Positions 34,397-46,282 of a stretch of 64,000 nt of DNA are shown here, piece after piece (the first letter of the stretch is position 1; every line of letters begins with the position of its first letter). The stretch is taken from positions 1,467,001 through 1,531,000 of the forward strand of contig NC_090135.1 of assembly GCF_040581485.1 (NCBI RefSeq), written 5' to 3'. The DNA comes from Linepithema humile. Taxonomy: Eukaryota > Arthropoda > Insecta > Hymenoptera > Formicidae. Made by a program: the position numbers and the translations under genes. Under the pieces are notes generated by a model. The model saw only the letters and a list, made by a program, of their open reading frames with translations, was not told the origin of the DNA and ran no database searches.

Positions 34397-35569
34397 CACA
34401 TAATAATAGAAAGACTAAAATTCGAGTTGGAAGTTGTGGCGGCGGAAGACCCGAAAAATAACGTGATTGTGGTTAAATCAATCACCAATGAAGAAAACAC
34501 AAGTTTCAGTGTACCAGATGGTTTACAGTCGATTAAATATCATCAGCATCTCGCAAGTCTACCAGACTTCAAGAAAGTGAAAAAAACACTTGTAAAGCGG
34601 GGACAAACACGAAAGGTATGGTTTAATTGAGATAAAAACATACTAAGTATGTATAAAGACACTAGTGGAAATATGGTTATAGAAGATTATATTTTGGAAG
34701 AGATCCCTAACCTCAAAGAACAACAGCAACAACAGAGTACACCACAGAAATTAGATGAAAATCTAATAAAAATTCTAGAAAAATTAGTAGAAAAAAAAGA
34801 AAGTCAACAAAAATTGAAAAACAATCCTAATTTAAGCAAAGCTTCTGAAAAGTTTATAATCGACAAGTTCAATGGTAAGAATGTAAGTGTAAATCAATGG
34901 GTATCAACATATGAAAGTGAGTGTGACAGATTGAATATTACAAAAGATATTAAAAAGATTGAAATTTTAAGATTATTTCTGGAAGATACATGCAAAGACT
35001 GGTATAGCTCTATGTTGATTAAACATACGTTAGATTCAGCGTGGAACACTTGGAAGGAAAATTTTCTAGAGACTTTCGCAGACAAAGGATGGTCTCCAAT
35101 AATTCATGCATTAAATTATAGATTTTTAAGTGGCTCACTTTTAGATTATGCTTTAAAAAAAGAACGTTTACTACTAGAGACAAACAAAAACATAGATAAA
35201 TTAACTCTAATAAATTTGATCGCAGCAGGACTGCCAGCGTTTGTAAAAAAAAAAATTGATAGGCAAGACTTAAAAAATTCAGAAGATTTATTTAATGAAA
35301 TCAGAAGATATGAAAAGATAGCAAATAAAAAGATGATTTATGAAAATAAATATGTAAAAGGAAATATGAAATCAGAAACAAAAAAGTATGATAAGAAACC
35401 ATGTAAAATTTGTGAGGAAAAAGGCAAAAATAATCGTTACCACCCAGAAGAACAATGCTGGTACAAAGAAGAAAAAAGATCTGAAAATAAAACTTTATCT
35501 ACAAACTCAATATTGGAAGTGGAACTACTAAACACAGAGGACCAAAAAAACTTGAAGTCCCACCATTAA
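34397..35569 (+). pseudogene. Gypsy 1 gag
   Basis: One frame is open from 34397 but has no ATG before a TGA at 34628-34630, then continues from Met 34649 to a stop at 35567-35569 (306 residues). The main part has the capsid-like helical stretch (ASEKFIIDKFNGKNVSVNQW, WNTWKENFLETFADKGW) of retrotransposon gag proteins and one zinc-knuckle-like cluster (CKICEEKGKNNRYHPEEQCW). Gag assembles the particle that packages the element RNA. The internal TGA separates a matrix-like start from the capsid, so the copy may be defective unless translation begins at 34649. Confidence 0.75.
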
Positions 35570-35571
35570 TC

Positions 35572-38500
35572 ATGGTAGATGTGCTGCTAAATAACGTGTT
35601 GAAAACCACAGGAGTATATGATCCCGGTTCAAATGTTACAGTGGTAAACTCTAGAATAATAAAATTGAAGAACAAAGAAAAAAAGATACATAATAGCACA
35701 CTAAAATCGATTAATGGTAAGGGAAAAACTAATGGAGTAGTAAAGCTTAAAGCAAAAATATTAGACGAAGAAAAGAATATAAACGCATTTATACTAGAAA
35801 ATGAAAATTTTGAACACGACCTTATACTGGGATTAGACACAATAAAAAAATTTAAATTAACTCATAATGAAAATTTAGAAATAAAAAAAAATAATACACA
35901 CACAAATACAAATAAAGAAGATATAAAAAATAAAGATATTAATAGAAAGTTAGAACTCCAAAGGAATGAGAATAATTATAAAAATAAAAATGAAGAAGAA
36001 AAAGGAATGGAAATAGAACTCAAAGAATTTGAAGTAAACTTCAATGAAGGAATAGAGACTGATAAATTTACAATTGATACTGAACATCTAAACTCAGATC
36101 AAAAAGAACAAATAAACGCCATATTAAAGGAATATAAACAGATTTTTGTAACAGACAAATTTGACGTTGGAAGAGTAAAAAACTATGAAGCATTCATTGA
36201 TTTACAAATAGACAAGTACTGTTATAAAAGACCATATAGATGTTCGATACCAGATAAAATCGAAATAGAAAAACAAATCTCAGAACTATTAAAACATCAT
36301 TTGATTGAGGAATCACACAGCCCTTTCGCAGCGCCAGTAACCTTAGCATACAAAAGAGATGAAGGAAAAAGAAGTCGGTTATGCATAGATTTCAGAGAAC
36401 TAAATAAAATAATAGTTCCTCAATTGCAGCCATTCCCTCTAATAAAAGATTTAATGATTGAAACTATAGATTGTAAATATTTTACGACACTGGATGTAAA
36501 CTCAGCTTTCTGGGCCATTCCATTAAGAGTTCGAGATAGACCCAAAACAGGATTTGTGACACAAGAAGGCCATTACCAGTGGACATGTCTGCCTTTTGGA
36601 CTAAAAACATCTCCGGCAATTTTTCAACGAATTCTAAGGAACATCATAAAGAAATATGACTTATCAAGATTTGCTGTAAACTACATTGATGATATACTAA
36701 TTTTTTCAAGAACATTCGCTGAACATATAGAACACATAAGAAAATTATTGGAAGCGATTCAAAAAGAAGGGCTCAGACTAAAATTTACAAAGTGTAGGTT
36801 TGCATCAAACTCGGTGAAATACTTAGGACATTTAATAAAAGATAATACAATTACACCATTGAAAGATAATTTACGATCAATTAAGGATTTTCCAACTCCA
36901 CAAAGTAGCAAACAAATAAGACAATTTTTAGGTAAAATTAATTTTCACGGTAAATATATTCCAAATGTTACAATAACACTTGATCCACTACACAATCTAC
37001 TCCGGAAAAATACAAAATTTTATTGGTCAGAAGAATGCCAGAACGCATTTAATAAAATTAAAGAGTATTTATGTTCAAAACCAGTACTTGCAATTTTTGA
37101 CCCAAAATTACCAATCTTGATCTACACAGACGCCAGCATAAAGGTCTGGGAGCTGTCTTAAAACAGACTTAATTAAATGGAGAACAGAAACCAGTAGCTT
37201 ACTTTTCAAAAAAGCTGAACGAATCACAGAAAAAGAAAAAAGCTATATTTTTAGAATGTTTAGCCATTAAAGAAAGTTTGAAGTTCTGGCAGCATTGGTT
37301 AATTGGGAATTTCTTCACTGTATACACAGATCACAAACCACTGGAAAACTTAAATGTTAAAAATAGAACTGATGATGAACTGGGAGATATGACCCACTAT
37401 TTATCACAATACAATTTTGTGATACAATACAACCCAGGAAAGACAAATACAGAAGCAGATTGTCTCAGCAGGAATCCAGTTTTTGAAGCGCATGAAAACA
37501 ATGAAGAAACTCTAAAAACAGTAAATATTATTAGCCTACAAGACATAAAAATGGATCAAAAACACAATCAACAAATAAAAAAAGGCGAAAAGAATTTAAC
37601 CATGAAAGATGGTGTTTACTATAAAGAGAACAAGAAAAAGAAGAAAAAAATAATTCTAAGTGAAGAATATAGTAAAAATATTAATAAAGAAAATTCATGA
37701 AAATTACTGCCACATAGGGATAAATCAGATGGAAGCCAAGATAAAACCTTTTTACACGGCACCGAACATATTGGAAAATATTAGATTAATATGTAAGAAT
37801 TGTGAAATTTGCATTAAAAATAAAACAAGATTAAATAGAAAATATGGTCTAATGTCACAATTAGGCCCTGCTGAAAAACCATTCCAAATAATGTCTTTGG
37901 ATACGATTGGTGGATTTGGTGGACAAAGATCAACCAAGAGATATTTACACCTGCTAGCTGACCATTTCACAAGATTTGCATACATCCTATGCTCAAAAAG
38001 CCAAAACGCTCAGGATTTCATCAAACTAATAGAGAAGGTTTCTAAAAATAACACGATTGAAATACTGCTTTCAGATCAATAGCCAGGCTTAAACTCCAAT
38101 GACTTTAAACATTACCTCAGAGAACGAAATATACAATTGATCTTTACAGCAGTGGATGCACCCTTTACGAATGGGTTGAATGAAAGATTAAACCAAACAT
38201 TGGTAAATAAAATACGTTGTAAACTGAATGAAAAAGAAAAAAAATCAGCATGGTCCAGAATAGCAGAAGAGTGTACAAAAAAATATAATGATACAGACCA
38301 CTCAATAACAGGATTTTCACCAAAATACCTGCTAGATGCAGAATCTACTGACTTGTTACCACCGGAATTAAAAGAGAAAAATGAAGACATAAGAGACCTG
38401 GAACAAGATAAAGAAACAGCATTACTCAGAACAAAAAAATCACATAATTATAACAAATCCCGATCTGATAAAAACAGAACGCAATATGATTTTGAAAAAA

Positions 38501-38691
38501 GAGACATGGTTTATGTAGCCAATGGAAATAAACTAAATAGAAAAAAAATGGATGAAATAAGAATCGGCCCCTTCGAGATAGAAGAAAAGATATCAAATTT
38601 AGTTTATAGGATAAATACTGATCATGGAAAAAGGTCAAGTGGATTATATCATGTCACAAAGCTCATCCCAATATCTATGGATCTTCAGTAA
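35572..38691 (+). pseudogene. Gypsy 1 pol: protease, RT, RNase H, integrase
   Basis: The frame begins at Met 35572 with a protease-like VYDPGSNVTVVNS. Reverse transcriptase follows (LCIDFRELNKI, FTTLDVNSAFWAIPL, LPFGLKTSPAIFQRI, NYIDDILIFSR), then RNase H with TDASI, TDHKPLE and GKTNTEADCLSRN. The integrase has H-H-C-C residues around ENYCHIG and CKNCEIC, then LDTIGG and a C-terminal part ending near 38691. Breaks are a frameshift near 37142, a TAA at 37170-37172, a frameshift near 37675 and a TAG at 38080-38082. The RT domain is intact, but the polyprotein as a whole is not. Confidence 0.87.
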
Positions 38692-38745
38692 TTGATACTT
38701 AATTTACACCTCAAGATGAAAATTAAGCACCCTAAGGGGGGGAGA

Positions 38746-39067
38746 TGAAAGTTTTGCGTACGAGTCGGTAAGTGTTGGATGCATGAGAGACGGCGCCACT
38801 GATGGGACAAGCAAAAGAGTTACCGAGCGATAGAGAGAGGGAGAGATAGGAGGAAATGAATAAAAGCTGAATAAAAACCACGTAGACCGTTTTCGATTGA
38901 GAGGAAAGCATAAACATTTAATTGTCGATTCTCTACATTTTTAGGTTCGTATAATACTTCTGTAAATAGGAAAAAGGAAGGAGAACTTCATAAATTAATA
39001 AAAACTCTACATTTTTAGATGAATCTATTGGTGTTTGCTTTTCGAGAAAATCCAAGCACATATTATA
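38746..39067 (+). repeat. Gypsy 1 3' LTR
   Basis: Same length as the 5' LTR (322 bp), starting TGAAAGTTTTGCGTACG. It is preceded by a purine-rich tract at 38734-38745 and followed by the TAAA duplication. Confidence 0.85.
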
Positions 39068-39747
39068 TAAATACTGTGCTTACTTTTATTACTAAAACAA
39101 TTTTATAATTTGCAGAAGATGGATACTTACTTGGCGACAGTGCGTATCCTTGTTTACAACGGCTGATTGTTCCGTATAGAGATACTGGACATTTAACACA
39201 AGCTCAAATCAATTTTAACCAAAGATTGAGCTCATGTAGAGTTATTATCGAAAATGCATTTGGTAATCTAAAACAGCAATTTCGTCAATTATACCACTTT
39301 AAATTGCGGGACATCGTTTGAATGATTCAAGTTGTGCATGCCTGTTGCATTTTGCACAATATGGCAAATGCTAACGATCTGCAATTATTTGAACCACCTC
39401 CCGATGAAAATCAACCAGATCCTGATGCTGCAAATGGACTAATCAATATGACTGGAGATGCCAATGCAATACCACAAGATAATCAACAGGGACGAGAACT
39501 TAGAGACGAAATATGTAGACAGCTTGCAGCGCGAGCACAATAAATATCTCAATAATGGTATTTTATATAAATAAGGATCATGTTAATTTATCAATATATT
39601 TGTATGTATTTTTATATTAATCTTTTAAAGGCCTTACATATTTGTGTATTATAAATAACAATAAATGTATATTCAATAAGTATTGGTATTCTTTTTTACT
39701 GAATCTAAAAATTCTTTTAATAAATTATTTCTCTCTTCTATTAACCC

Positions 39748-40345
39748 TGTTGTGGGTCTAAAGAACCACAACCAATTATTAATAATAAAATATATATATA
39801 TTAATAAAATATAAGAAGATATCTATTGCATATCAGATTAAGATATCTAATATTCAGTTTCCGGCTCATGCGAGACACCGGATAAATCGCGCAGCGAAAA
39901 TTAAAACCTAATTCACTTTTTACGCGACAATGCTGACGAACGATCGAATTTCGTCAGCAAGTTAGATCGTTAAAACTGCAATCAAGTGCAGTTTCACATA
40001 TATAAAATCGCCGTCGCGAGATCACGACGGCGGGTCTAAAACTATCAGTCACAAGAAACGGACGTATGTTCGTTGGGACCACAAATCTAGAAGAACGCGA
40101 ATTATAACAATTCGCTAAAAGCGAATAAGAATAACTTGGGGCTCCGTGATACCACACTAAGACAAGGATTCCTGACGGAACCTAGACTACCTAGAAGTAA
40201 GGGAATTTGTAATAGAACAAAAAACCAATAAATATATGGGAGACTGTTTTTTATTGAAAAAGAAACGTCAAAGGATTATTCCCGGATTCCCGGCCTAACT
40301 CCTCGGCAGATCCCGAACCCGTGCTCTATCACCAAGGGCACAACA
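39748..40345 (+). repeat. Gypsy 2 5' LTR
   Basis: Starts TGTTGTGGGTCTAAAG and ends AAGGGCACAACA, with canonical TG...CA ends. A TATA-like CATATATAAAATC is near 39996. A primer-binding candidate, TGGTGGCAGCGGTGGGA, follows six bases downstream at about 40352. Confidence 0.88.
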
Positions 40346-40824
40346 AATATCTGGTGGCAGCGGTGGGATCTGCCTCTCCCTCGGGACCAGGAACCCGGAA
40401 CGTCCAGAGCCTGAAACAAAAAGAAAAAATTTAAGTGAGTGAAAATTAGTCGGCGGACAAGTTTCAATACGGAGATTATTGAAACGAGAAGACCCCGACC
40501 AACGCAGCAGTAAGCAGCCGAAAATTGAGTGCAAAATAGTCGGCGGACAAGTTTCAATACGGAGATTATTGAAACGAGAAGACCCCCGACCAATGCAACG
40601 GTAAGCAGAGTAGCAGCGCAGTAGCAGACTATCTAGAGCCAAGCAGTGCCGAGCGGAGTCAGCGAAATAGGAGCCAGCCGCAGAAAGCAGCCGAGCGACC
40701 TACACCTACAGCCTACGATCTACAGCCGGACAGCGAACCGCAGCTAAGGACGAGGCAACATGCGAGCGATCATACTACTACTACTGTAAGTCCGAACCAT
40801 TATATAAAATATAAAAACGCGTGA

Positions 40825-42318
40825 ATGTACAAAAGCGAAAGCGACCCCGGTCCCATACGAAATAGGTCGTGGCAATTAAGCAACCAAGCGCGACACGCAA
40901 TCCGCACAGCGTTAAACCCGATACGCATTATCGAAGACGCGACTCACGACATAAGCGATAACGTACGCCGTACATTACAATACACAAACTCGGACGGTGA
41001 TACCGACGACGAATTAGATGCAAACATAGAAACTAAACGAGATTACACTTTCGAAGATATCGATTCGAGTTTAATTCCCGCTCTTAACGATACCGTGATA
41101 GAAGTAAAAACTAAAAAGACTAGACCTTACATTAGTAAAACACCAAGCCGCGTGTCAGATTACAGCGAGTTTGAGCTAACATCATACGATAGTAGCATAT
41201 TTGATCCGGACGAAATCCGTGAAAGAAGAAACGAAAAAATGTCTCAAAGAAGGAAGAGTGAGGCAGACATCGTAATAGAAAACGAAATATCCGCGTTAAT
41301 GGAGCAAAATACAAGAGAAAACGAAGCCAGCGGACTTCGAACGGGAACACGCCCAAAAAATAAAAATCAGATTTCAGCACTAGAAGAAACAGTGCACGAA
41401 ATGCGCGAACAGATCGCGACATTATTTGAGTATCTTCATGCGCATCATCACGAACGAAATCCGCGACAAGAACGCAAAACCGACATTTCATACGGTCGAA
41501 CTACTGAAGACATACGAAACAGACAATCCACTGACGCACAACGCTACATGACATCAAAAAACGCGATAAATTTAATACCTATTTTTGACGGTACGTCACG
41601 AACGAACTTAAAATCATTTCTAAGCGCTTGTACATGTGCCATGAAGTATGTAAAGCCCGAATTCGCAGACGAGCTACTCGACGTCATAATGTCGACTAAA
41701 TTGCAAGGCAGAGCATTAATAAATTTTGAGATCAAAGATATCAGATCGTTTGAACAGTTAAAAAATGAACTGGAAAGCTTTTACTACCCTAAGAAAAATC
41801 CTGCATCGATTCAAATTGAATTTAATCATTTGAAACAACGACCCGGAAAAAGTGCAGTAGAATATGGGGCTCGAGCAGACCATTTAGCGATGCAGTTATA
41901 CGAATCTCCAACAGACAGTCCAGGAAAGACACCGCAAGATAAACGCACTATATTAGATACAGTTAAACAGCAAGCGCTACAAAACTTTGTGTACGGACTG
42001 CGCGAGGATATACGAATGGTAATACGCGCGCAACGATATTCAACCCTGCAAGAAGCCATCGAAGGGGCCAAAGCAGAGGAAAAATTAAAGAGACCACGTG
42101 ATTCCGCGTACAACGCGAATAAAAGTTTTAATAATCCTAAGGCAATTCAATGCCATAAATGCGGCAAGCAAGGACATTACGGTCGCGATTGCCGAACGAG
42201 CCGCTACGGTAATCAATTCACTTTGCCTAAACCGAGCGGATCAAGATTTAATACGCTGGATAAACATTGTAATTATGCAAGAAATCCGGACATAACCGTA
42301 CCGAATGTTGGATATTAA
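40825..42318 (+). CDS. Gypsy 2 gag
   Basis: An uninterrupted 497-residue frame. The N-terminal third is charged and probably unstructured. A coiled coil follows (NQISALEETVHEMREQIATL), then a capsid-like domain (INLIPIFDGTSRTNLKSFL, FYYPKKNPASIQIEFNHLKQ) and one complete zinc knuckle, CHKCGKQGHYGRDC. A second knuckle seems to begin near 42270 but continues only in the -1 frame, which is also the pol frame. This could be a programmed frameshift site or a one-base loss. Gag forms the particle core. Pol overlaps the 3' end in the -1 frame. Confidence 0.82.
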   Translation: MYKSESDPGPIRNRSWQLSNQARHAIRTALNPIRIIEDATHDISDNVRRTLQYTNSDGDTDDELDANIETKRDYTFEDIDSSLIPALNDTVIEVKTKKTRPYISKTPSRVSDYSEFELTSYDSSIFDPDEIRERRNEKMSQRRKSEADIVIENEISALMEQNTRENEASGLRTGTRPKNKNQISALEETVHEMREQIATLFEYLHAHHHERNPRQERKTDISYGRTTEDIRNRQSTDAQRYMTSKNAINLIPIFDGTSRTNLKSFLSACTCAMKYVKPEFADELLDVIMSTKLQGRALINFEIKDIRSFEQLKNELESFYYPKKNPASIQIEFNHLKQRPGKSAVEYGARADHLAMQLYESPTDSPGKTPQDKRTILDTVKQQALQNFVYGLREDIRMVIRAQRYSTLQEAIEGAKAEEKLKRPRDSAYNANKSFNNPKAIQCHKCGKQGHYGRDCRTSRYGNQFTLPKPSGSRFNTLDKHCNYARNPDITVPNVGY

Positions 42319-45300
42319 ACGGAAAACCGGAATATACTAAAAATAAAAAAATAAATGAAGAATCAAACACGCAAAATACCATAAATAAAACTAATAAGCA
42401 TCGCGAGACTGAGGACAACAATGCAGAAAAGAAAACAATTAAAGCAACAGCTAAGACAGTACGAGAGCATAAGGTACTAACAGCTGATGAGATAAATCAT
42501 GCACACACTGAGCTCGATCTGATTTCACTACCCATGAATGAAGTGATTGACGATAAAATAAATATGTTGATCGACACAGGAGCTACCATGAGTCTAATAA
42601 AATTGAATAAATTGAAAGATGAAACCATAATATACGATAAAAAGATAACAATCATTGGCGCAACAGGGCACAAAGCGGATACTATAGGCGTAATGCAAGC
42701 AACTATTCCGTTAAAAACAAGAAATGTCAAACATGAATTAAACGTGATAAAAGACGACTTTCCTATCGAATATGACGGAATCCTCGGAGCCGACTTCCTA
42801 CAAAAATATCAAGCATCTTGGGACTATACTACCAAAAAACTACGCATCAATAAAAATTTATTTACGCTTTTCCCATGCAAAAAGTTTACTTTAGAAGCTA
42901 GAAGCGAAACTATTATAACAGCCATAACTAAAGAAAACACAGCAGGAATAATCCAAGCAGTGGAAACTAGACCAGGAATATTTATCGGAAATTGCCTAGT
43001 TGAGCCAAAAAATAATAGTTGCCCGATTAGCATAATAAATACTACCGAAACTAAAATAGAAATGCAAGCTCCAGTAGTAGAAATTGAAGAAGTAATGACA
43101 GAAGAAAATGCCGAAATATTAATAGCTCAGACGTATATACCGAAGGAAATTCCCTTGTCACGCATGCAACGAATTAAAGAGGCGCTTCGTCTCGATCACT
43201 TAAATAACGAAGAGCGAAAAACTCTACTTAAAATCTGCGAAGATTTCGATGATGTATTCCATTTGGACGGAGAACCCCTGACCTGCACCGAGGCACTGCA
43301 ACACGAGATCGTAACTCGAGCCGGTACGGCACCCGCGAATACGCGACCGTATAGATTACCGGAGAAGCATAAGGCCGAAGTAAATAGACAGGTACAGGAA
43401 ATGTTAAGAAACGATATCGTACGTCCAAGCTCGAGTCAATGGAACGCACCACTTTTGGTGGTACCGAAGAAAACAGACGCTTCGGGAAAACCTAAAATGA
43501 GAGTCGTGGTCGATTTCCGAAAATTAAACGACCTAACAGTCGGAGACTCTTTTCCACTGCCAAATATAACAGATATTTTGGACCAACTAGGGAATTCGAA
43601 ATATTTTACAACGTTAGATCTGGCATCGGGCTATTATCAAATACCCATGGCAGACAGAGATAAGCAAAAAACGGCTTTTTCAACGCCCTACGGGCATTAT
43701 GAATTTAATCGGATGTCGTTTGGGCTAAAGAATGTCCCGGCAACGTTTCAAAGGTTAATGAATACTATTCTGGCGGGCATACAAGGAATACGGTGTCTGG
43801 TCTATTTAGACGACATCGTGATATACGGCGCTAGTTTAGAAGACCACAACCGGCGACTATTAGAAGTATGACAAAAAATACGCGACAATAATCTGAAATT
43901 ACAGCCGGACAAGTGTGAATTTCTTAGAAAAGAAGCGGCATATTTAGGACACATAATTACCGAACACGGAATTATGCCTGACCCTGGAAAAATCCAGGCA
44001 GTAAAGAATTTCCCTACGCCAAAACGAGTCAAGGATGTGCAATCATTCATAGAACTGGCGGGCTATTATAGACGGTTTATCGAAAATTTTTCGAAAATAG
44101 TCAAACCACTCACAAAATTTGTTAAAAAGGGAGTAAAATTCGAGTGGACACAAGAGCAGCAAAGAGCTTTTGACAATCTAAAAGAGAAACTAATTACCGC
44201 TCCCGTCTTGCAGTACCCAAATTTCAACGATGAATTTATACTGACTACCGACGCATCGGATTTCGCGATAGGAGGTATCTTGTCACAAGGAATGATAGGA
44301 CAAGACCGACCAATAGCTTATGCTAGCAGAATTCTTTCTCGTGCAGAACAAAATTATAACACAACGGAAAAAGAATTACTCGCAATTGTGTGGGCGGTCA
44401 AACATTTTCGACCGTACCTATACGAGACCAAATTTAAAATTGTCACCGACCATAAACCGCTAATTTGGTTGTTTAACGTGACCGATCCAGGATCTCGTCT
44501 AATTTGATGGAGACTGAAATTGGAAGAGTACGACTATGAAATCGTACACAAAGCCGGAAAATACAATACAAATGCTGACGCACTAAGTCGCAACGTCGCT
44601 CACGCTATACATATAATCGACAAGGAGAAAGAGAGTGACGAAGAGGAAGAAGAAAGAGATAACGAAAAAGAGATAAAAAGGTACACGGAGGAAGAGAAAC
44701 AGCAAATATTATATGAGTATCATGATGCACCGATAGGCGGGCATCAAGGCGTGCAACGCACCATAAATCGAATCCGTTTAACTCACAATTGGAAAAGGTT
44801 AACAAAAGACGTAGAACAATACATCGCCAAAGGCGAGCATTGCCAAAAGAATAAATTAAAACGGCGAAGTAAAGCGCCAATGATTATTACCGATACTCCG
44901 GATAGGCTATTCGAAAAATGCGCACTAGATATAGTAGGACCGTTAACCGTAACTCTAACCGGAAACAAATACGTACTAACATTCCAAGATCATTTCACGA
45001 AACTGAGCAAGGCAATGCCTATCGAAAATCAGGAAGCTGGTACAGTAGCAAAGGCATTCGTTACAAAAATAATTTTGGAATACGGAGTGCCTGATAAAAT
45101 TCTCACCGACCAGGGAACGAATTTTATGAGCGAAGTGTTTAAGAGCACTTGCAAACTGTTAAAAATTGAGAAGATTCGTACAAGCGCGTACCACCCGGAA
45201 AGTAACGGCGCGCTCGAAAGATCGCACAGGACACTAGCAGAGTACTTGCGACACTACATAAACGGAGATCAGACCGATTGGGACGAATGGCTGCCCTACG

Positions 45301-45723
45301 CGATGTTCACATACAGCGACAGGTTATACGCCATTTGAACTGTTGTACGGACACCAGGTTACGCTCCCTACGGCCCTGACATGTCCTCCGAAATTAACGT
45401 ATACGTATGATGACTACATATCCGAGTTCAAAGAAAGATTGCGTACAGCACACCAGGTAGCGAAAGCGAACATGCAAGAGGAGAAAGCAAAGTCAAAAGA
45501 ATGCTACGACAAAAAGGCTAATATAAGCACGTTTAGAGCAGGCGACAAGGTATTATTATACAACGAAACACTAAGACGAGGACGCTCGAAAAAACTTGAC
45601 GCGTTATGGACAGGACCTTACATAGTAATTGAGAAAAAATCAAGCGTTAACTACATCATAAAAAAGGGACGAAAAACAATGCTGGTGCATGCAAACCGCA
45701 TTAAGCATTTTATCGAAAACTAA
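42319..45723 (+). pseudogene. Gypsy 2 pol: protease, RT, RNase H, integrase
   Basis: The frame, -1 to gag, is open from the gag end. It has a protease motif LIDTGATMSLI, RT blocks (RVVVDFRKLNDLTV, YFTTLDLASGYYQIPMADRD, CLVYLDDIVIYG), RNase H (TTDASDFAIGG, VTDHKPLIWLF, GKYNTNADALSRN) and integrase (GGHQGVQRTINRI, CALDIVGPL, ILTDQGTNFMSE). The tail contains a GPY-like WTGPYIVIEKK. Breaks are a TGA at 43869-43871, a TGA at 44505-44507, and a frameshift with small deletion near 45310. These would end translation within reverse transcriptase. Confidence 0.88.
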
Positions 45724-45738
45724 ATCACACTTACCGTA

Positions 45739-46149
45739 TCATGGAGAATCGGGATAATCCTCATTCTCATTGGCCTCCTCCTGGAGCCAATGCGCCCTGT
45801 TCAGGATACAGGTGACTTCAAGAATAGCCAACATCACACGTCGCCACTCCACATTGCTCACACGACGACGACGACGGCTAGAACGCCGAAACTGCCGAAC
45901 TATAGCACGGTATAATCTTGCTATCAAATCGCGGCAAAGAATCGCCCTTGCCCGGCGAAGAGACCTACGCTCCTCTAAACCACTAACGATTACTGGAACA
46001 ATCTCCTCCAGTAATTCGGCCGTTGAAAAGAGTCTTCTAATAACAACTCGATCATCGGTCCGCAACATTATCACTATGTTCTCGAACTCCATTAAAACTG
46101 AACAAACGCTGAACGACAACTGACGCACAGTAGCACTCGCGCAAATCAC
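45739..46149 (-). CDS. Antisense ORF between pol and env
   Basis: A 136-residue frame runs opposite to the retroelement. It is arginine-rich in the middle (QFRRSSRRRRRVSN) and contains EWRRVMLAILEV, close to WRRVMRAILAAI in the separate ORF at 1721-2074. A second Met, at MEFENIVIML, is a likely start. The sense strand has competing frames, including a hydrophobic stretch (GIILILIGLLLEP) near 45751-45789 that may be the env signal peptide, so this could be a shadow. The function is unknown. Confidence 0.3.
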   Translation of the reverse strand: MICASATVRQLSFSVCSVLMEFENIVIMLRTDDRVVIRRLFSTAELLEEIVPVIVSGLEERRSLRRARAILCRDLIARLYRAIVRQFRRSSRRRRRVSNVEWRRVMLAILEVTCILNRAHWLQEEANENEDYPDSP

Positions 46150-46282
46150 AAGACCCTTTCAAAGGATAAAATGCAGAACACGCACATATAAAAAATTATC
46201 GTAACACCCTACACTATTGATATAATATAACACGTAGCATAAAACTTCCAGGTATGCTATACTAGAGGATAAACTAATCAAG

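Larger units (their letters stand above)
34013..39067 (+). mobile_element. Ty3/Gypsy element 1, no env
   Basis: Two 322-bp direct repeats (34013-34334 and 38746-39067) with about four visible differences are flanked by TAAA (34009-34012 and 39068-39071). A purine tract, AAGGGGGGGAGA, sits just before the 3' LTR. Internal order is gag, then pol (protease, RT, RNase H, integrase). LTR similarity implies a recent insertion. The LTRs start TG but seem to end TA. The element sits in intron 4 of the Harbinger 2 transposase in the same orientation. Confidence 0.88.
32814..39543 (+). pseudogene. Harbinger 2 transposase, split by Gypsy 1
   Basis: Five exons (32814-32937, 33061-33255, 33384-33641, 33712-33927, 39116-39543) with GT-AG borders encode a Harbinger DDE transposase. 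Motifs are SFLWYVGHESAGYRDVADRF, GAIDGLHIRI, GYPGSVHDARVF, GDSAYPCLQ and the Glu in VIIENAFGNLK. TAG at 33798-33800 and TGA at 39319-39321 end translation early. Intron 4 (33928-39115) is enlarged by the 5-kb Gypsy 1 element. The C-terminus ends at 39541-39543, about 130 bases from the stop of the opposing Myb-like gene. Confidence 0.85.
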
